Origin: an uncultured SAR86 cluster bacterium
GTDB lineage: Bacteria > Pseudomonadota > Gammaproteobacteria > Magnimaribacterales > Magnimaribacteraceae
DNA: 64,000 bases
Direction: 5' to 3'
Assembly (NCBI GenBank): GCA_902604855.1
Contig: CACLAF010000005.1
Span: 1 to 64,000, forward strand
A program made the position numbers and the translations under genes. Under the pieces are notes generated by a model. It did no database searches and was not told the origin of the DNA. It saw nothing but the letters and a program-made list of their open reading frames with translations. Positions 47,681 to 57,806 of the stretch are shown in pieces. How positions within the stretch are numbered: the first letter of the stretch is position 1; every line of letters starts with the position of its first letter.

Positions 47681-48786
47681 AAGGTTATATAGAAGGTTAT
47701 TACGGTCGCCTATTTTCTCAGGACGAAAGGGCCAAAGTAATTAATCATATGGGTAAACTCAAAATGGACTTTTATTTATATGGACCTAAGGAAGATTTAT
47801 ACCACAGAATAAAATGGGGAAAGACATATCCTGCTAAAGAACAAAAAACCTTAAGGAGTCTTGTTGACGGATGTAAGAAAAATAAAATAAAACCTATCTT
47901 TGCTATATCGCCAGGTCTTCAATCCTCTAAATTATCAAAAAACTTCGTAAAAACTCTTACTTCTAAATTGAAACAAGCTCATCAGCTTGGTTTTAATGAC
48001 TTTGCAATATTTTTTGATGATATTGAACATAAAAAAGATAAAGAACTTGCTAAATTTCATCTGACAATCATTAATTTAGTTTCCTCCATCGACTTTCTTA
48101 AAAAAAATTCTTTAATGGTTTGCCCTACGGTTTACTGCAAAAGTTTTGCCAAAGGAAATATACAAAAAAACGAATATCTAAAAGCTCTTGCAGAGGATAT
48201 TGACCCTTCTATATCGATATTATGGACAGGAGACGAAGTTGTAAGCCAGTTTATTCCGCAAAAGGGAATCAAAGAATTAAAGAGTTTATTTTCAAACCCA
48301 ATAATAATTTGGGACAACTATTACGCCAATGATTACTGCCCTTCGAGATTTTATATAGGACCTTATAAAGGAAGAAAATCTTTAGGTAACTTAACAAAAG
48401 CTATAGGAATAAACCCTACTGGTATGCCTTATACAGATATGATGTGCCTTTCTAGATTCATGAAAGAGGAAACAGACAAACAGATCTTGAACAATTTCGA
48501 TATACCTTCTGAGTTCATCAAAATTTTACCTTACTTCTCAGATCCTTTTAAAAACTTTCCCTTGTTAAAACCCAGGGATATAGAAAAGCTTCAGAAAACT
48601 CAATACAAACTTTGCATTGAATGGAAGAGTGACTTGCAGCTCGAATGGGCACCTTTTTTATGGCAATTTTATTCTGATTTGCTTTTATTAAAGAAATTAA
48701 AGAAGGAGAATAGCAAATTTAATCTTGAAGAGTGGGTAAAGCGAAGATATTCTGATCCACTAAAAAAGACAATACTTAGAAACTAG
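47674..48786 (+). CDS. GH84 beta-N-acetylglucosaminidase, cytosolic O-GlcNAcase-like
   Basis: A 370-aa protein resembling the catalytic domain of eukaryotic O-GlcNAcase (family GH84). Matching stretches in order: IEGYYGRLFSQDER (5-18), YLYGPKEDLYHRIKW (34-48), FAISPGL (76-82), FAIFFDDIEH (110-119) with the catalytic pair Asp115-Asp116, CPTVYC (150-155), ILWTGDEVVS (182-191), IIWDNYYANDY (211-221) and IGPYKGR (228-234). These are the substrate-pocket motifs of the family. It has no signal peptide, so it should act in the cytosol, on O-GlcNAc-like conjugates or on GlcNAc-containing fragments. It lacks carbohydrate-binding and acetyltransferase-like modules. It overlaps prmC by 7 bp and is followed 8 bp later by the acyl-CoA ligase. 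The activity is an inference from homology. Confidence 0.85.
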   Translation: MLKGYIEGYYGRLFSQDERAKVINHMGKLKMDFYLYGPKEDLYHRIKWGKTYPAKEQKTLRSLVDGCKKNKIKPIFAISPGLQSSKLSKNFVKTLTSKLKQAHQLGFNDFAIFFDDIEHKKDKELAKFHLTIINLVSSIDFLKKNSLMVCPTVYCKSFAKGNIQKNEYLKALAEDIDPSISILWTGDEVVSQFIPQKGIKELKSLFSNPIIIWDNYYANDYCPSRFYIGPYKGRKSLGNLTKAIGINPTGMPYTDMMCLSRFMKEETDKQILNNFDIPSEFIKILPYFSDPFKNFPLLKPRDIEKLQKTQYKLCIEWKSDLQLEWAPFLWQFYSDLLLLKKLKKENSKFNLEEWVKRRYSDPLKKTILRN

Positions 48787-48794
48787 GAGAGAAA

Positions 48795-50417
48795 ATGTTA
48801 GGAAATATGATGAGTGGTCAGCTGTTGATATCTGGCCTTATTGAACATGCTGAGAAGTATCATAATGATGCAGAGATAGTTTCTAGGACAGTTGAAGGAC
48901 CAATTCATAGATATACATATGGGGATGCAGCTAAGAGATCTCGCCAGTTGGCCAATGCCCTAGAAAAGCTTGGATTAAAAGAGGGTGATACTGTAGGAAC
49001 ACTTGCTTGGAATACGTTCAGGCATTTTGAGTTATATTTTGGTGTATCTGGAATAGGATGTGTTGTTAATACAGTCAACCCAAGGCTTTTTCCTGAACAA
49101 TTAATATACATTATTAATCATGCAGAGAATCAATATCTATTTATAGATCTATCATTTGTTGAGCTTGTAGAGTCTCTAGAATCTGAGTTAAAGGATGTTA
49201 AAGGTTATGTCATTTTGACGGATAAAGAGAACATGCCAGAAACTAAATTAAATAATGCTATGTGTTATGAAGATTTAATATCTGAAGAATCTGATGAATT
49301 TAGTTGGCCAGAATTTGATGAAAATACTGCTTCTAGCCTATGTTATACATCCGGGACAACCGGCAATCCAAAAGGTGTTCTGTACTCTCACAGATCAACA
49401 ATCTTGCATGCTTGGATAGTAAGTTCTGGTAATGTCGCTAATGTATCTAGTTCTACTTGTATTTTACCTGTCGTACCAATGTTTCATGTGAATGCATGGG
49501 GCATTCCATATGCCGGAGCAATGTTCGGTGCGAAGTTAGTTTTTCCAGGACCGGCACTTGATGGAGCCTCAGTTTATGAATTGATAGATAATGAAAAGCC
49601 AGATCTATTAATGGGTGTTCCAACGGTCTGGTTAGGTCTTTTACAACATCTTAATGAAACTAATCAAACTTTAGATTGCGTTGAAACAGCATTAGTAGGT
49701 GGTTCAGCTGCTCCTAGAGCTATGATTCAAGAATTTGAAGAAAAACATGATGTCTTTTTAATGCATGGATGGGGTATGACTGAAATGAGCCCACTCGGGA
49801 CGGCAACTAGTAGGACAAAAGATATGGAGGGTATGGACATTGAAAAAAGATATGACCTTCAACAAAAGCAAGGTAAAGCCTTTTTTGGGGTTGATATGAC
49901 TATTGCTGATGATGATGGAAATGAACTTCCACATGATGGTGTAGCTTTTGGAAGATTATTGGTAAAAGGACCCACCATTGTTGAGCGTTATTACAAAGCT
50001 GAAGAAAGTGCTATGGATGCCAAGGGTTGGTTTGATACCGGTGATGTTGCAAAGATACATCCAGAGGGTTATATGGAAATTGTTGATAGAAGTAAGGATG
50101 TTATTAAATCAGGTGGTGAATGGATTAGTTCAATAGATCTTGAAAATGCTGCAGTAGGCCATCCAGAAGTAGCTGAAGCCTGTGTAATAGGGGTTTCACA
50201 TGCCAAATGGGATGAGAGACCACTGTTGCTAATAGTCAAAGCTGCTGGTCAAAATCCTACCAAGGAAGATATTAATTCGTATCTAGAAGACAAAGTTGCT
50301 AAATGGTGGTTACCTGATGATATTGTTTTTGTAGAAGAGTTACCTCATACAGCTACTGGAAAGCTTTTGAAAACTGGCTTAAGAGAAGATTTTAAAAATC
50401 ATTTAATAAATAAATAG
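48795..50417 (+). CDS. AMP-binding acyl-CoA ligase (AlkK-like, medium/long chain)
   Basis: A 540-aa adenylate-forming enzyme that activates carboxylic acids to acyl-CoA. The P-loop is [12 protein letters not shown] (near residue 188), the later core is GWGMTEMSP, and the hinge is [25 protein letters not shown] with a C-terminal lysine in TATGKLLKT. The opening [19 protein letters not shown] and [11 protein letters not shown] resemble AlkK-type medium-chain ligases. The chain-length preference cannot be read from sequence alone. It has an AGGAGA Shine-Dalgarno. It is followed by a MaoC-like protein and two TetR-like regulators, suggesting a small regulated fatty- or carboxylic-acid degradation unit. 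Confidence 0.9.
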   Translation: MLGNMMSGQLLISGLIEHAEKYHNDAEIVSRTVEGPIHRYTYGDAAKRSRQLANALEKLGLKEGDTVGTLAWNTFRHFELYFGVSGIGCVVNTVNPRLFPEQLIYIINHAENQYLFIDLSFVELVESLESELKDVKGYVILTDKENMPETKLNNAMCYEDLISEESDEFSWPEFDENTASSLCYTSGTTGNPKGVLYSHRSTILHAWIVSSGNVANVSSSTCILPVVPMFHVNAWGIPYAGAMFGAKLVFPGPALDGASVYELIDNEKPDLLMGVPTVWLGLLQHLNETNQTLDCVETALVGGSAAPRAMIQEFEEKHDVFLMHGWGMTEMSPLGTATSRTKDMEGMDIEKRYDLQQKQGKAFFGVDMTIADDDGNELPHDGVAFGRLLVKGPTIVERYYKAEESAMDAKGWFDTGDVAKIHPEGYMEIVDRSKDVIKSGGEWISSIDLENAAVGHPEVAEACVIGVSHAKWDERPLLLIVKAAGQNPTKEDINSYLEDKVAKWWLPDDIVFVEELPHTATGKLLKTGLREDFKNHLINK

Positions 50418-50426
50418 GAGAAAGTA

Positions 50427-50882
50427 ATGATTGGATTGGTACCAGCAGAAAAATTAGTAGACTACGTAGGTCAAGAAATAGGTTCTTCAGATTGGTTTGA
50501 AGTAGATCAAGATAGAATTGATATGTTTGCAGATGCAACATTAGACCATCAATTTATTCATATTGATTCGGAGAAGGCGACACCTTTATTTGGTTCAACA
50601 ATTGCACATGGATTCCTATCTCTATCATTGGTACCTCACTTAACATCGCAAGCAGTACTTGCTCCTGAAAACTTAAAAATGGTATTTAATTACGGACTCG
50701 ATAAGGTCAGATTTATTAATCCTGTAAATGTAGGTTCTAAAGTACGAACCCATAGTAAGTGCGTATCAGTAGATGATAAGGGCGATGGAAGATATTTAAT
50801 GAAGACTGAAGTCACTATGGAGATTGAAGGAGTAGAAAAACCTGCTTACATAGCTGAAACTTTATCTATGTTTGTTACTTAA
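50427..50882 (+). CDS. MaoC-like hotdog-fold dehydratase
   Basis: A 151-aa hotdog-fold protein of the MaoC/R-specific enoyl-CoA hydratase group. The hydratase motif is present as FADATLDHQFIHID followed by PLFGSTIAHGFLSLSL, with the usual Asp and His. Such proteins hydrate enoyl-CoA or act as short-chain dehydratases. Shine-Dalgarno AGGAGA at about 50416. Together with the ligase it would give activation and one beta-oxidation-like step. The regulator gene starts 6 bp after its stop. Confidence 0.88.
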   Translation: MIGLVPAEKLVDYVGQEIGSSDWFEVDQDRIDMFADATLDHQFIHIDSEKATPLFGSTIAHGFLSLSLVPHLTSQAVLAPENLKMVFNYGLDKVRFINPVNVGSKVRTHSKCVSVDDKGDGRYLMKTEVTMEIEGVEKPAYIAETLSMFVT

Positions 50883-50888
50883 GACTAT

Positions 50889-51473
50889 ATGCTTAAACCT
50901 GCTAGTAATCTTAAGGACAAAGTAGTAAACAGAGCTGTTAATTCTCTCAGGAGGAATAAAAGAATTGAACAGATAAGCTTTGCGGCCATTGCTAAAGAGC
51001 TAGATACTACTATTGACGAAATAAGCTCTTTCTACACAACCACTGAAGACATATTCCTAGAAGCTCAGAAGAAAGATTGGGAATCTCTGCATAGGTATTG
51101 GGATAAACATATAAAAAAGGCTAGTACTCCCGGAGATTTCAAAAATGCTTTTGAAATTTTTTTTGAAAGATTCGTAGATACATTAAGCAAGGATGCTGAT
51201 TTAAGGTTAGAACTTTCTTGTTATTTACCAAAATGCGTTAAATACAGAGAGAGCAATAGGAAAAGAGTTAAGCAAAAGTTTCATAGACTTATAAAGAGAG
51301 GTTGGCCTGGAAAAAATGAGAAAGTATTGGAGAGGCAAACAGAACTTGTAACAGTATTATTTTACGGTTTTATTGATCATATAGTTCATATCCCTAAAAT
51401 TGAGCGAACCAAAATTCTTAGAGATTTTAGAAACATGCTTAACTTACATCTTCAAGATAGAAAGTTTTTTTAA
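50889..51473 (+). CDS. TetR-like transcriptional regulator, paralog 1
   Basis: A 194-aa protein. The first 50 residues follow the TetR pattern: helix (AVNSLRRNKRIEQ), ISFAAIAKELDTTIDEISSFY as the helix-turn-helix, then TTEDIFLEA. The remainder is helical and presumably binds a ligand. It is strongly related to the next gene: both are 194 aa and share YLPKC, GWPGK, (L)xRQTEL and the terminal NLHLQDRxFF. It ends in the operon with the acyl-CoA ligase and MaoC-like gene, so it may repress that operon in response to an acyl-CoA. That is inference. Confidence 0.78.
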   Translation: MLKPASNLKDKVVNRAVNSLRRNKRIEQISFAAIAKELDTTIDEISSFYTTTEDIFLEAQKKDWESLHRYWDKHIKKASTPGDFKNAFEIFFERFVDTLSKDADLRLELSCYLPKCVKYRESNRKRVKQKFHRLIKRGWPGKNEKVLERQTELVTVLFYGFIDHIVHIPKIERTKILRDFRNMLNLHLQDRKFF

Positions 51474-51474
51474 G

Positions 51475-52059
51475 ATGAAAGTTGATATTCAAAAGAAGGT
51501 AAAAATAATACAAAAGTCTATGGAGACTATTAGGAAGTCAGATAGAACACTTCATACAATCTCTTTTCCCAGATTGGCTCAAGAACTTAATATGCCATTG
51601 GAAGAATTGACATCCTTTTTTATGAATGTTGAGGATTTATTTTTAAATGAGCAAAAAAGAGTGAATAGGAAAATGGAAAAATTCCTTGATGAAGGAATAC
51701 AGAGTGCAAAAACTGCCAATCAAGCAAAAGAACTTCTAGAATCAGCAACCTTAAAATTAATTGATCTTTTACCTGATTACAGTGATTTAGTATTCTCGGC
51801 TTCTTTCTACCTTCCTAAATGCATTGAAGAAAGAGCTCGAGCAAAAAAATATTATAAACAGTCTTTTAGAAAAATAATTAAAAAAGGGTGGCCTGGAAAG
51901 ATAGATTCAGTGCTAGATAGACAAACAGAGTTAGTTCTTTTGTCTATTTACGGTTTTTATGAGTATTGCTCTAAAGTTAGTCAAAAAGAACGTATAGCCA
52001 TACATAAAGATTTCACTAATATGATAAATCTGCATCTACAAGACAGATTATTTTTCTAA
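51475..52059 (+). CDS. TetR-like transcriptional regulator, paralog 2
   Basis: A second 194-aa regulator, 1 bp after the stop of the first. TetR-like N-terminus: [41 protein letters not shown]. It shares [22 protein letters not shown] and [13 protein letters not shown] with paralog 1. The DNA-recognition segment differs ([20 protein letters not shown] against ISFAAIAKELDTTIDEISSF), so the two may bind different sites or form a heterodimer. An upstream in-frame start at 51400 would overlap the first gene and is rejected. The 3' end overlaps gatB by 12 bp. Confidence 0.78.
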   Translation: MKVDIQKKVKIIQKSMETIRKSDRTLHTISFPRLAQELNMPLEELTSFFMNVEDLFLNEQKRVNRKMEKFLDEGIQSAKTANQAKELLESATLKLIDLLPDYSDLVFSASFYLPKCIEERARAKKYYKQSFRKIIKKGWPGKIDSVLDRQTELVLLSIYGFYEYCSKVSQKERIAIHKDFTNMINLHLQDRLFF

Positions 52060-53493
52060 TTTAGATTTAAGAATATCGTTAACTTGCCTAGGATTGGCTT
52101 TTCCTTGAGAAGCTTTCATTACTTGCCCTACAAAGAATCCAAATAACCTATCTTTACCTGATCTATACTGTTCAAGTTGTTGAGGATTGTTTTCGATAAC
52201 TTCATCAATCATTGATTCTATTTCTTGATCATCAGTTACCTGCTCTAGGCCTTCTTCCTTGATAATGTCATCTACTTCTTTTCCAGTAGTCCATATTTTT
52301 TCGAAGATATCTTTTGCAATTTTGCCCGAGATTGTTCCGTCTTCTATTCTGCTTATGAGTTGGCCAAGCTTATTTGAAGAAACTTTAGATTCCTTAATAT
52401 TTAAATTTTCATTGTTTAATTCGGCAGAGAGTTCTCCCATGATCCAATTCGCGCTCAATTTGGGAGAATTTGATACTTTTGTGACTTCTTCAAAAAATTC
52501 AGCTATGTCTTTATCAGCCGCTAACAGATCTGCATCATATTGACTGAGACTAAATTCAGAAACAAACCTTTCTTTCTTTTCAGTTGGCATTTCTGGCATA
52601 GTTTTCAGGACCTCTTCGATAAATTCCTTTTCTAGGTTGACTGGCAATAAATCTGGTTCAGGAAAATATCTGTAGTCATTTGCAAACTCTTTGGATCGCA
52701 TTGGTCGGGTTGTATTTGCTTGAGAATCATAAAGTCTTGTTTCTTGAGTAATTTTATTACCGGACTCTATTTCATGAATTTGTCTTTCAATTTCATATTG
52801 AATTGCCTTTTCTACAAAACGAAATGAATTTACATTCTTTGTTTCAGTTCTAGTACCGAGTTTCTCTTCTCCTATTTTCCTCACAGAAACATTAGCATCA
52901 CATCTCATTGAACCTTCCGCCATATTCCCATCTGATATTTCTAAATACCTAATAATTGAATGTATTGACTTTAGATATGCTACTGCCTCTTCAGGAGTAT
53001 TTATTTCCGGTTCTGATACTATCTCCAAAAGGGGTGTTCCAGCCCGATTTAAGTCAATTCCAGACTGCCCCTCGAAATCATCATGCAGGGATTTACCTGC
53101 ATCCTCTTCAAGATGTGCTCTGGTAACGCCAATTCTTTTACCACCATTCTCTGTTTCAATGTCTAGGTAGCCATTTTCCACAATTGGTTTATCCATTTGA
53201 CTGATCTGATATCCTTTAGGCGAGTCTGGATAGAAGTAATTCTTTCTAGCAAAGCTGGTAGGACTATTAATTTCTGCATTTAGTGCTTTACCAAGCTTAA
53301 CTGCCATTTTAAGTACTTCTTCATTCAGAACAGGAAGTACACCGGGCATTGCTAAGTCAATGTTACAAGCCTGAGTATTAGGCAGCGCACCAAAGTCAGT
53401 ACTCGCGCCAGAAAAAAGTTTAGACTTTGTAGAAAGTTGAACATGAATTTCCAATCCAATTACTGCTTCCCAATCCTCTGAGTAGTTCTTCAT
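52048..53493 (-). CDS. gatB: Aspartyl/glutamyl-tRNA amidotransferase subunit B
   Basis: A 481-aa subunit that, with GatA and GatC, converts mischarged Glu-tRNA-Gln or Asp-tRNA-Asn. Early marks are [22 protein letters not shown] and [18 protein letters not shown]; the kinase-like core has [16 protein letters not shown], and the C-terminal helical YqeY-like tail binds tRNA. It is last in the gatC-gatA-gatB operon, 1 bp after gatA. Which of the two amidations matters here depends on tRNA synthetases outside the window. Confidence 0.97.
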   Translation of the reverse strand: MKNYSEDWEAVIGLEIHVQLSTKSKLFSGASTDFGALPNTQACNIDLAMPGVLPVLNEEVLKMAVKLGKALNAEINSPTSFARKNYFYPDSPKGYQISQMDKPIVENGYLDIETENGGKRIGVTRAHLEEDAGKSLHDDFEGQSGIDLNRAGTPLLEIVSEPEINTPEEAVAYLKSIHSIIRYLEISDGNMAEGSMRCDANVSVRKIGEEKLGTRTETKNVNSFRFVEKAIQYEIERQIHEIESGNKITQETRLYDSQANTTRPMRSKEFANDYRYFPEPDLLPVNLEKEFIEEVLKTMPEMPTEKKERFVSEFSLSQYDADLLAADKDIAEFFEEVTKVSNSPKLSANWIMGELSAELNNENLNIKESKVSSNKLGQLISRIEDGTISGKIAKDIFEKIWTTGKEVDDIIKEEGLEQVTDDQEIESMIDEVIENNPQQLEQYRSGKDRLFGFFVGQVMKASQGKANPRQVNDILKSKLEK

Positions 53494-53494
53494 T

Positions 53495-54949
53495 TTAGAT
53501 ATTTGGCATTTTCATGTGCCAGTCCGTATTTGATTGAAAAGAATGAGCAAACTGAAGTAATTTACCCTCCTCAAGAGAGTTGCCAACTAGTTGCATGCCT
53601 AAGGGTAGTCCATTATGTTCTCCACAAGGAATTGATAACCCTGGTAAACCTGCCAAGTTTGCTGGAATGGTGAAGATATCCTGTAAATACATTTCAACAG
53701 GATCATTCGTTTTTTCTCCAGATTTAAATGATGTGCCAGGAGTTGTGGGAGATAAAATAACATCGACACTTTTAAATGCTTCACTAAAGTCGTTAGCTAC
53801 TAACTGTCTGCATTTTTGTGCTTTCAGATAGAAGGCATCATAGTATCCAGCAGACAGAGCATAGGTCCCAATAAGTATTCTCCTTTTCACTTCTGCTCCA
53901 AATCCTTCCTCTCTTGTTCTCATAAATAGATCTTCTATATCTTTAGGGTCTTCACACCTATATCCATATCTCACACCGTCGTATCGAGATAGATTTGCTG
54001 AGCATTCTGCGGGAGCGATAATGTAGTAGATTGGAAGAGAAAGATTGATATTCCCAAGTGAAATCTCAACTATCTCAGCTCCTAAGCTTTTATATACTTC
54101 TATCGCTTCTTCAATAGATTTCAAAACATAAGGAGCCATTTCTTTTTCAAAAAACTCTTTTGGAAGACCAATTTTCATACCTTTTATTGGATTATTTAAA
54201 TTATTAGTTAGATCAGGTTGATCTAATTTAAGACTTGTAGAATCTTTAGGGTCATGACCAGACATAGCCTCCAAAATTAGAGCGGCATCTTCTGCAGATT
54301 TTGCTATGACACCACCTTGATCTAAGCTAGAAGCAAAGGCAATCATTCCATATCTAGAAACTCTTCCATAAGTTGGTTTTATACCTGTTAAACCGCATAA
54401 AGAGGCAGGTTGTCTAATAGACCCTCCGGTATCGGTTGCAGTAGCTATTGGAGCCAGCTCAGCGGAAACACATGACGCAGAGCCTCCTGATGAGCCTCCA
54501 GGAACATATTCTATATTCCATGGGTTCTTTACTGGACCAAAATAACTTGTTTCATTAGACGAACCCATTGCAAATTCATCCATATTAGTTTTGCCTAACA
54601 TCACCATGCCATTTTTATCTAATTTCTCATAAACGGTAGAAGAATAAGGTGCTTCAAAATTTGAAAGCATTTTTGAGCCACAAGTTGTGAGCACACCTTT
54701 TGTACAAAATATATCTTTATGAGCAATCGGTAACCCATCAAGAAAGAAATTATTATTTGTCTTATACCTATCATCTGCAGCTTTGGCCTGAGAGAGTGCC
54801 TGGTCTTCTGTTACAGTAATGAATGAATTTAATTGGCCATCAAGCTCTGAGATTCTATTTAAGTAGTGAGATGTAAGCTCTGTTGAAGTGAAATCTCCTT
54901 TTTTCAAACCCTCTAATTGCTTACTAAGACTAAGTTTATGCAAATCCAC
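53495..54949 (-). CDS. gatA: Aspartyl/glutamyl-tRNA amidotransferase subunit A
   Basis: The amidase subunit, 484 aa, that frees ammonia from glutamine or asparagine. The amidase signature is complete: [10 protein letters not shown] with the catalytic Lys, [31 protein letters not shown] with the Ser pair, and the substrate loop downstream. The start is a GTG at 54949 ([14 protein letters not shown]), 1 bp after gatC. Confidence 0.97.
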   Translation of the reverse strand: MDLHKLSLSKQLEGLKKGDFTSTELTSHYLNRISELDGQLNSFITVTEDQALSQAKAADDRYKTNNNFFLDGLPIAHKDIFCTKGVLTTCGSKMLSNFEAPYSSTVYEKLDKNGMVMLGKTNMDEFAMGSSNETSYFGPVKNPWNIEYVPGGSSGGSASCVSAELAPIATATDTGGSIRQPASLCGLTGIKPTYGRVSRYGMIAFASSLDQGGVIAKSAEDAALILEAMSGHDPKDSTSLKLDQPDLTNNLNNPIKGMKIGLPKEFFEKEMAPYVLKSIEEAIEVYKSLGAEIVEISLGNINLSLPIYYIIAPAECSANLSRYDGVRYGYRCEDPKDIEDLFMRTREEGFGAEVKRRILIGTYALSAGYYDAFYLKAQKCRQLVANDFSEAFKSVDVILSPTTPGTSFKSGEKTNDPVEMYLQDIFTIPANLAGLPGLSIPCGEHNGLPLGMQLVGNSLEEGKLLQFAHSFQSNTDWHMKMPNI

Positions 54950-54950
54950 T

Positions 54951-55247
54951 CTAATTTTCTCCGTCTATAACTTTGGGGACGAGAAATAGTCCTGATTTCA
55001 CTGATGGTGCATTTTTAAGTAATTCATCTCTAAGATCTTCTTCGGTTACCTCATCTTTCCTTGTAGGTTGAGATAAGTCTAAAGGATGCGACATAGCATT
55101 AACTTCTGAAGTATTAGCTGCATCTAATTCTTCAAATAGACCCAGAATATCTTCCAACTCCTTTTTGAGAGAAGGTAAAGACTCTTCTTTAACACTAATT
55201 CGTGCTAAGTATGCTATTTCTCTCAATTCTTGATCACTTAATGCCAT
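54951..55247 (-). CDS. gatC: Aspartyl/glutamyl-tRNA amidotransferase subunit C
   Basis: A 98-aa subunit that holds GatA and GatB together. Features are the N-terminal LSDQELREIAYLARISV helix and the extended PLDLSQPTRKDEVTEEDLRDELLKNAP tail. It is the first gene of the operon and is divergent from mreB with 118 bp between starts. Confidence 0.93.
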   Translation of the reverse strand: MALSDQELREIAYLARISVKEESLPSLKKELEDILGLFEELDAANTSEVNAMSHPLDLSQPTRKDEVTEEDLRDELLKNAPSVKSGLFLVPKVIDGEN

Positions 55248-55365
55248 ATACAGATTTTATTCTATGTAAAAAGATGCGTAATGTAGCATATTGTAGCTTG
55301 CTCAAAAACATTGCTGTTGCTAAGGTACGATAATACGAGGCTAGAATTTTTTCAAAGGGAAATAA

Positions 55366-56403
55366 ATGTTAAAAAGATTAAGAGGTTTGTTCTCAAATGA
55401 CCTGTCCATTGACTTGGGTACAGCCAATACTCTTGTTTATGTCAAAGAGAGGGGAATAATCTTAGATGAGCCGTCAGTAGTGGCTATAAGAAACAATCAA
55501 GGTCAAAGAACAGTTGTTGCTGTTGGGGCAGAAGCTAAGAAGATGTTAGGACGTACGCCCGGCAATATAACTGCCATTAGACCACTTAAAGATGGAGTCA
55601 TTGCAGACTTTCAGGTTACGGAAGAGATGCTTAAACACTTTGTGCAAAGAGTGCATGAAGATAGCTTTGTAAGACCTAGCCCAAGAATTTTAGTATGTGT
55701 GCCATGTGAATCTACTCAAGTTGAAAGAAGAGCCATAAGAGAGTCAGTTCTAAAAGCAGGAGCCAGAGAAGTTCGTTTGATAGAAGAGCCCATGGCAGCA
55801 GCGATAGGTGCAGGTTTACCCGTTGAAGAAGCCAGCGGCTCTATGGTTGTTGATATTGGTGGCGGAACAACTGAGGTTGCAATTCTGGCTTTGAATGGGG
55901 TCGTTTATGCTCATTCCTTGAAGGTTGGGGGGGATAAATTAGACGAGTCAATCATTTCTTATGTTAGAAGGAATCAAGGTGTTTTATTGGGAGATGCAAC
56001 AGCTGAGAAAGTTAAGCACATCATCGGAACTGCTTCCCCTGATTCTGATGTGATTGAAATGGAAGTAAGAGGTAGAAATCTAGCAGAAGGAATACCAATT
56101 ACCTTCACTATGAATAGTAAACAAGCTTATGATGCTATGTTAGAACCTCTTTCATCGATCATTCAAGCTATTAGAACGGCCCTAGAAGCATCACCACCCG
56201 AGTTAAGCGCAGATATTAGTGAACGAGGTATTGTACTTACTGGAGGCGGAGCTATGCTTAGAGACTTAGATGTTTTGATTTCTAGCCAAACAGGCTTACC
56301 AGTTATTGTTGCTGAGGATCCATTAACTTGTGTTGCCAAAGGTGGTGGAAGTGCATTAGAAATAATGGATAAGTACGATATTGATCTCCTATCTACAGAA
56401 TAA
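55366..56403 (+). CDS. mreB: Rod shape-determining protein MreB
   Basis: Bacterial actin, 345 aa, that guides cell-wall synthesis along the cylinder. Actin-fold motifs: [13 protein letters not shown] (phosphate 1), [13 protein letters not shown] (phosphate 2), [11 protein letters not shown] (adenosine). It starts with a short amphipathic N-terminus ([11 protein letters not shown]) that binds the membrane. Together with mreC and mreD it implies a rod or elongated cell. Back-to-back with gatCAB, as in Pseudomonas. Confidence 0.98.
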   Translation: MLKRLRGLFSNDLSIDLGTANTLVYVKERGIILDEPSVVAIRNNQGQRTVVAVGAEAKKMLGRTPGNITAIRPLKDGVIADFQVTEEMLKHFVQRVHEDSFVRPSPRILVCVPCESTQVERRAIRESVLKAGAREVRLIEEPMAAAIGAGLPVEEASGSMVVDIGGGTTEVAILALNGVVYAHSLKVGGDKLDESIISYVRRNQGVLLGDATAEKVKHIIGTASPDSDVIEMEVRGRNLAEGIPITFTMNSKQAYDAMLEPLSSIIQAIRTALEASPPELSADISERGIVLTGGGAMLRDLDVLISSQTGLPVIVAEDPLTCVAKGGGSALEIMDKYDIDLLSTE

Positions 56404-56424
56404 TAATTTTAGATATTTTTACTG

Positions 56425-56439
56425 ATACTCTCTGAGTAT
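56425..56439 (+). other. Short stem-loop between mreB and mreC
   Basis: ATACTC (56425-56430), loop TCT, GAGTAT (56434-56439), not followed by a clear T run. It may reduce mreC relative to mreB by RNA processing or partial termination. Confidence 0.3.
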
Positions 56440-56448
56440 TATTGATCT

Positions 56449-57303
56449 ATGCTCAAAAGAGAACATAAAGTATCAAATATTAGCAGTGAGGCCATATTTG
56501 CCATACCTGCCATGAAACCATCCAGAGTTATTTTTGCTTCAATATTTTGTCTTTTGCTTATGATTATAGATATCAGGTATGAATCTGGATCCCATATAAG
56601 ATCATTTAGTAATGACATACTGAAACCAATAACTTTCTTAACAAGATTTCCATTAAAGATTTATGAGAATTTTAATCTTTTCTTCTCATCAAGGGTCAGC
56701 CTAGAAAAGAAAGTGCAGTCTTTAGAAGAAGAAAACCTTAAGCTTAAAGCAGCAAATCAATTCATGGAGAAAATTTCGATTGATAATAGCAAGCTTAATG
56801 CTCTTTGGTCTTCTTTAAGCATTGATAAGGAAAGATTTCTAATTTCTAAAAAAAGTTTTTTATCCTCTAATGAATATCAACCTCTACTAGTTCTAGATAT
56901 AAATAGTAAGGAGATTGTTAAAAAGGATAGTGCAGTAGTTTCTGAGCAAGGCTTGGCCGGTAGAGTAAGTAGCATTGGTTTTTCGTCAGCAGAAGTTTTA
57001 TTAGTTCAAGATATTAGATCTTCTATACCGGTAATTTCAAGTGATTCTTCATTGCATGCGACCTTAGAGGGAAATGGACTGGGAAGGAATGGGAAACTAA
57101 AATTTCTTAGTAAAACAGCCGAATTTTCAGCTGGAGAAAGAGTCTATACTTCTGGACTTGGGGAGATTTTTCCTGATGGCATATTAGTAGGTGAGGTTGT
57201 AACAGTTACCGACCCTGTAGATAGTGAATTCTTAGAAGTTGAAATATTTTTTTATTCTGATCCTGTTAATCAAGACTATTTTCTGATTTATAAAAATGAA
57301 TAA
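56449..57303 (+). CDS. mreC: Rod shape-determining protein MreC
   Basis: A 284-aa bitopic protein: a cytoplasmic N-terminus, one membrane helix (about residues 26-42), a coiled coil (VSLEKKVQSLEEENLKLKAA) and a periplasmic beta domain with DSAVVSEQGLAGRVSSIGFSSAEVLLVQD. It links MreB filaments to the wall enzymes. It overlaps mreD by 8 bp. Confidence 0.94.
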   Translation: MLKREHKVSNISSEAIFAIPAMKPSRVIFASIFCLLLMIIDIRYESGSHIRSFSNDILKPITFLTRFPLKIYENFNLFFSSRVSLEKKVQSLEEENLKLKAANQFMEKISIDNSKLNALWSSLSIDKERFLISKKSFLSSNEYQPLLVLDINSKEIVKKDSAVVSEQGLAGRVSSIGFSSAEVLLVQDIRSSIPVISSDSSLHATLEGNGLGRNGKLKFLSKTAEFSAGERVYTSGLGEIFPDGILVGEVVTVTDPVDSEFLEVEIFFYSDPVNQDYFLIYKNE

Positions 57304-57799
57304 ATCTAATAAAAATCAACTTTGGATCTATCTTTCTCTTATTCTTGCCATGGTTGCAGATAATTTTGTTTTTCCAGAATCAATCTTACAGTGGAAACCT
57401 TTGTTGACTTTGCTGGTGTTGATTTATTGGAATATGGCTTTACCAGATAAAGTTGGAATTTTAGAAGCATTATTCTTTGGTTTAATTATGGATTTGTTAA
57501 ATGGTTCTATCTTAGGTTTACATGGATTACTGTTTGTATTAATTACTTACATATGCCAAAGATTCTTTTATCAATTTAGAGTCTCTCCTATTTGGCAGCA
57601 ATCAGTTATCCTTTTCTTTCTTTTCTTCATATTTAAGATGACATTTACTTTCGATTTCCTCGATGTGGGTGATGGTTTGAATATAGCTGACAGTTTATAC
57701 CTGACTAATGCATTTATCTTTTCATTAGTTTCATCAATTTTTTGGGTACCTACTTTTATTCTTCTTCGAGCATTCAGAAGAAAGAAAATAAAAATATAA
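57296..57799 (+). CDS. mreD: Rod shape-determining protein MreD
   Basis: A 167-aa inner-membrane protein of about five helices, with the family motif LEALFFGLIMDLLNGSILGLHGLLF. It acts with MreC. The genes for Maf and RNase G, which normally follow it, are absent; yhdP starts 7 bp later. Confidence 0.93.
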   Translation: MNKSNKNQLWIYLSLILAMVADNFVFPESILQWKPLLTLLVLIYWNMALPDKVGILEALFFGLIMDLLNGSILGLHGLLFVLITYICQRFFYQFRVSPIWQQSVILFFLFFIFKMTFTFDFLDVGDGLNIADSLYLTNAFIFSLVSSIFWVPTFILLRAFRRKKIKI

Positions 57800-57806
57800 G
57801 CTTACT

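Noticed and set aside
51400-51475. Upstream start of the second TetR-like gene at 51400
   Set aside because: It would overlap 74 bp of the first regulator gene; the ATG at 51475 gives the same 194-aa length as the paralog.
55248-55365. Promoters in the gatC-mreB gap
   Set aside because: Several AT-rich -10-like hexamers occur, but none has a -35 at a good distance, so no call is made.
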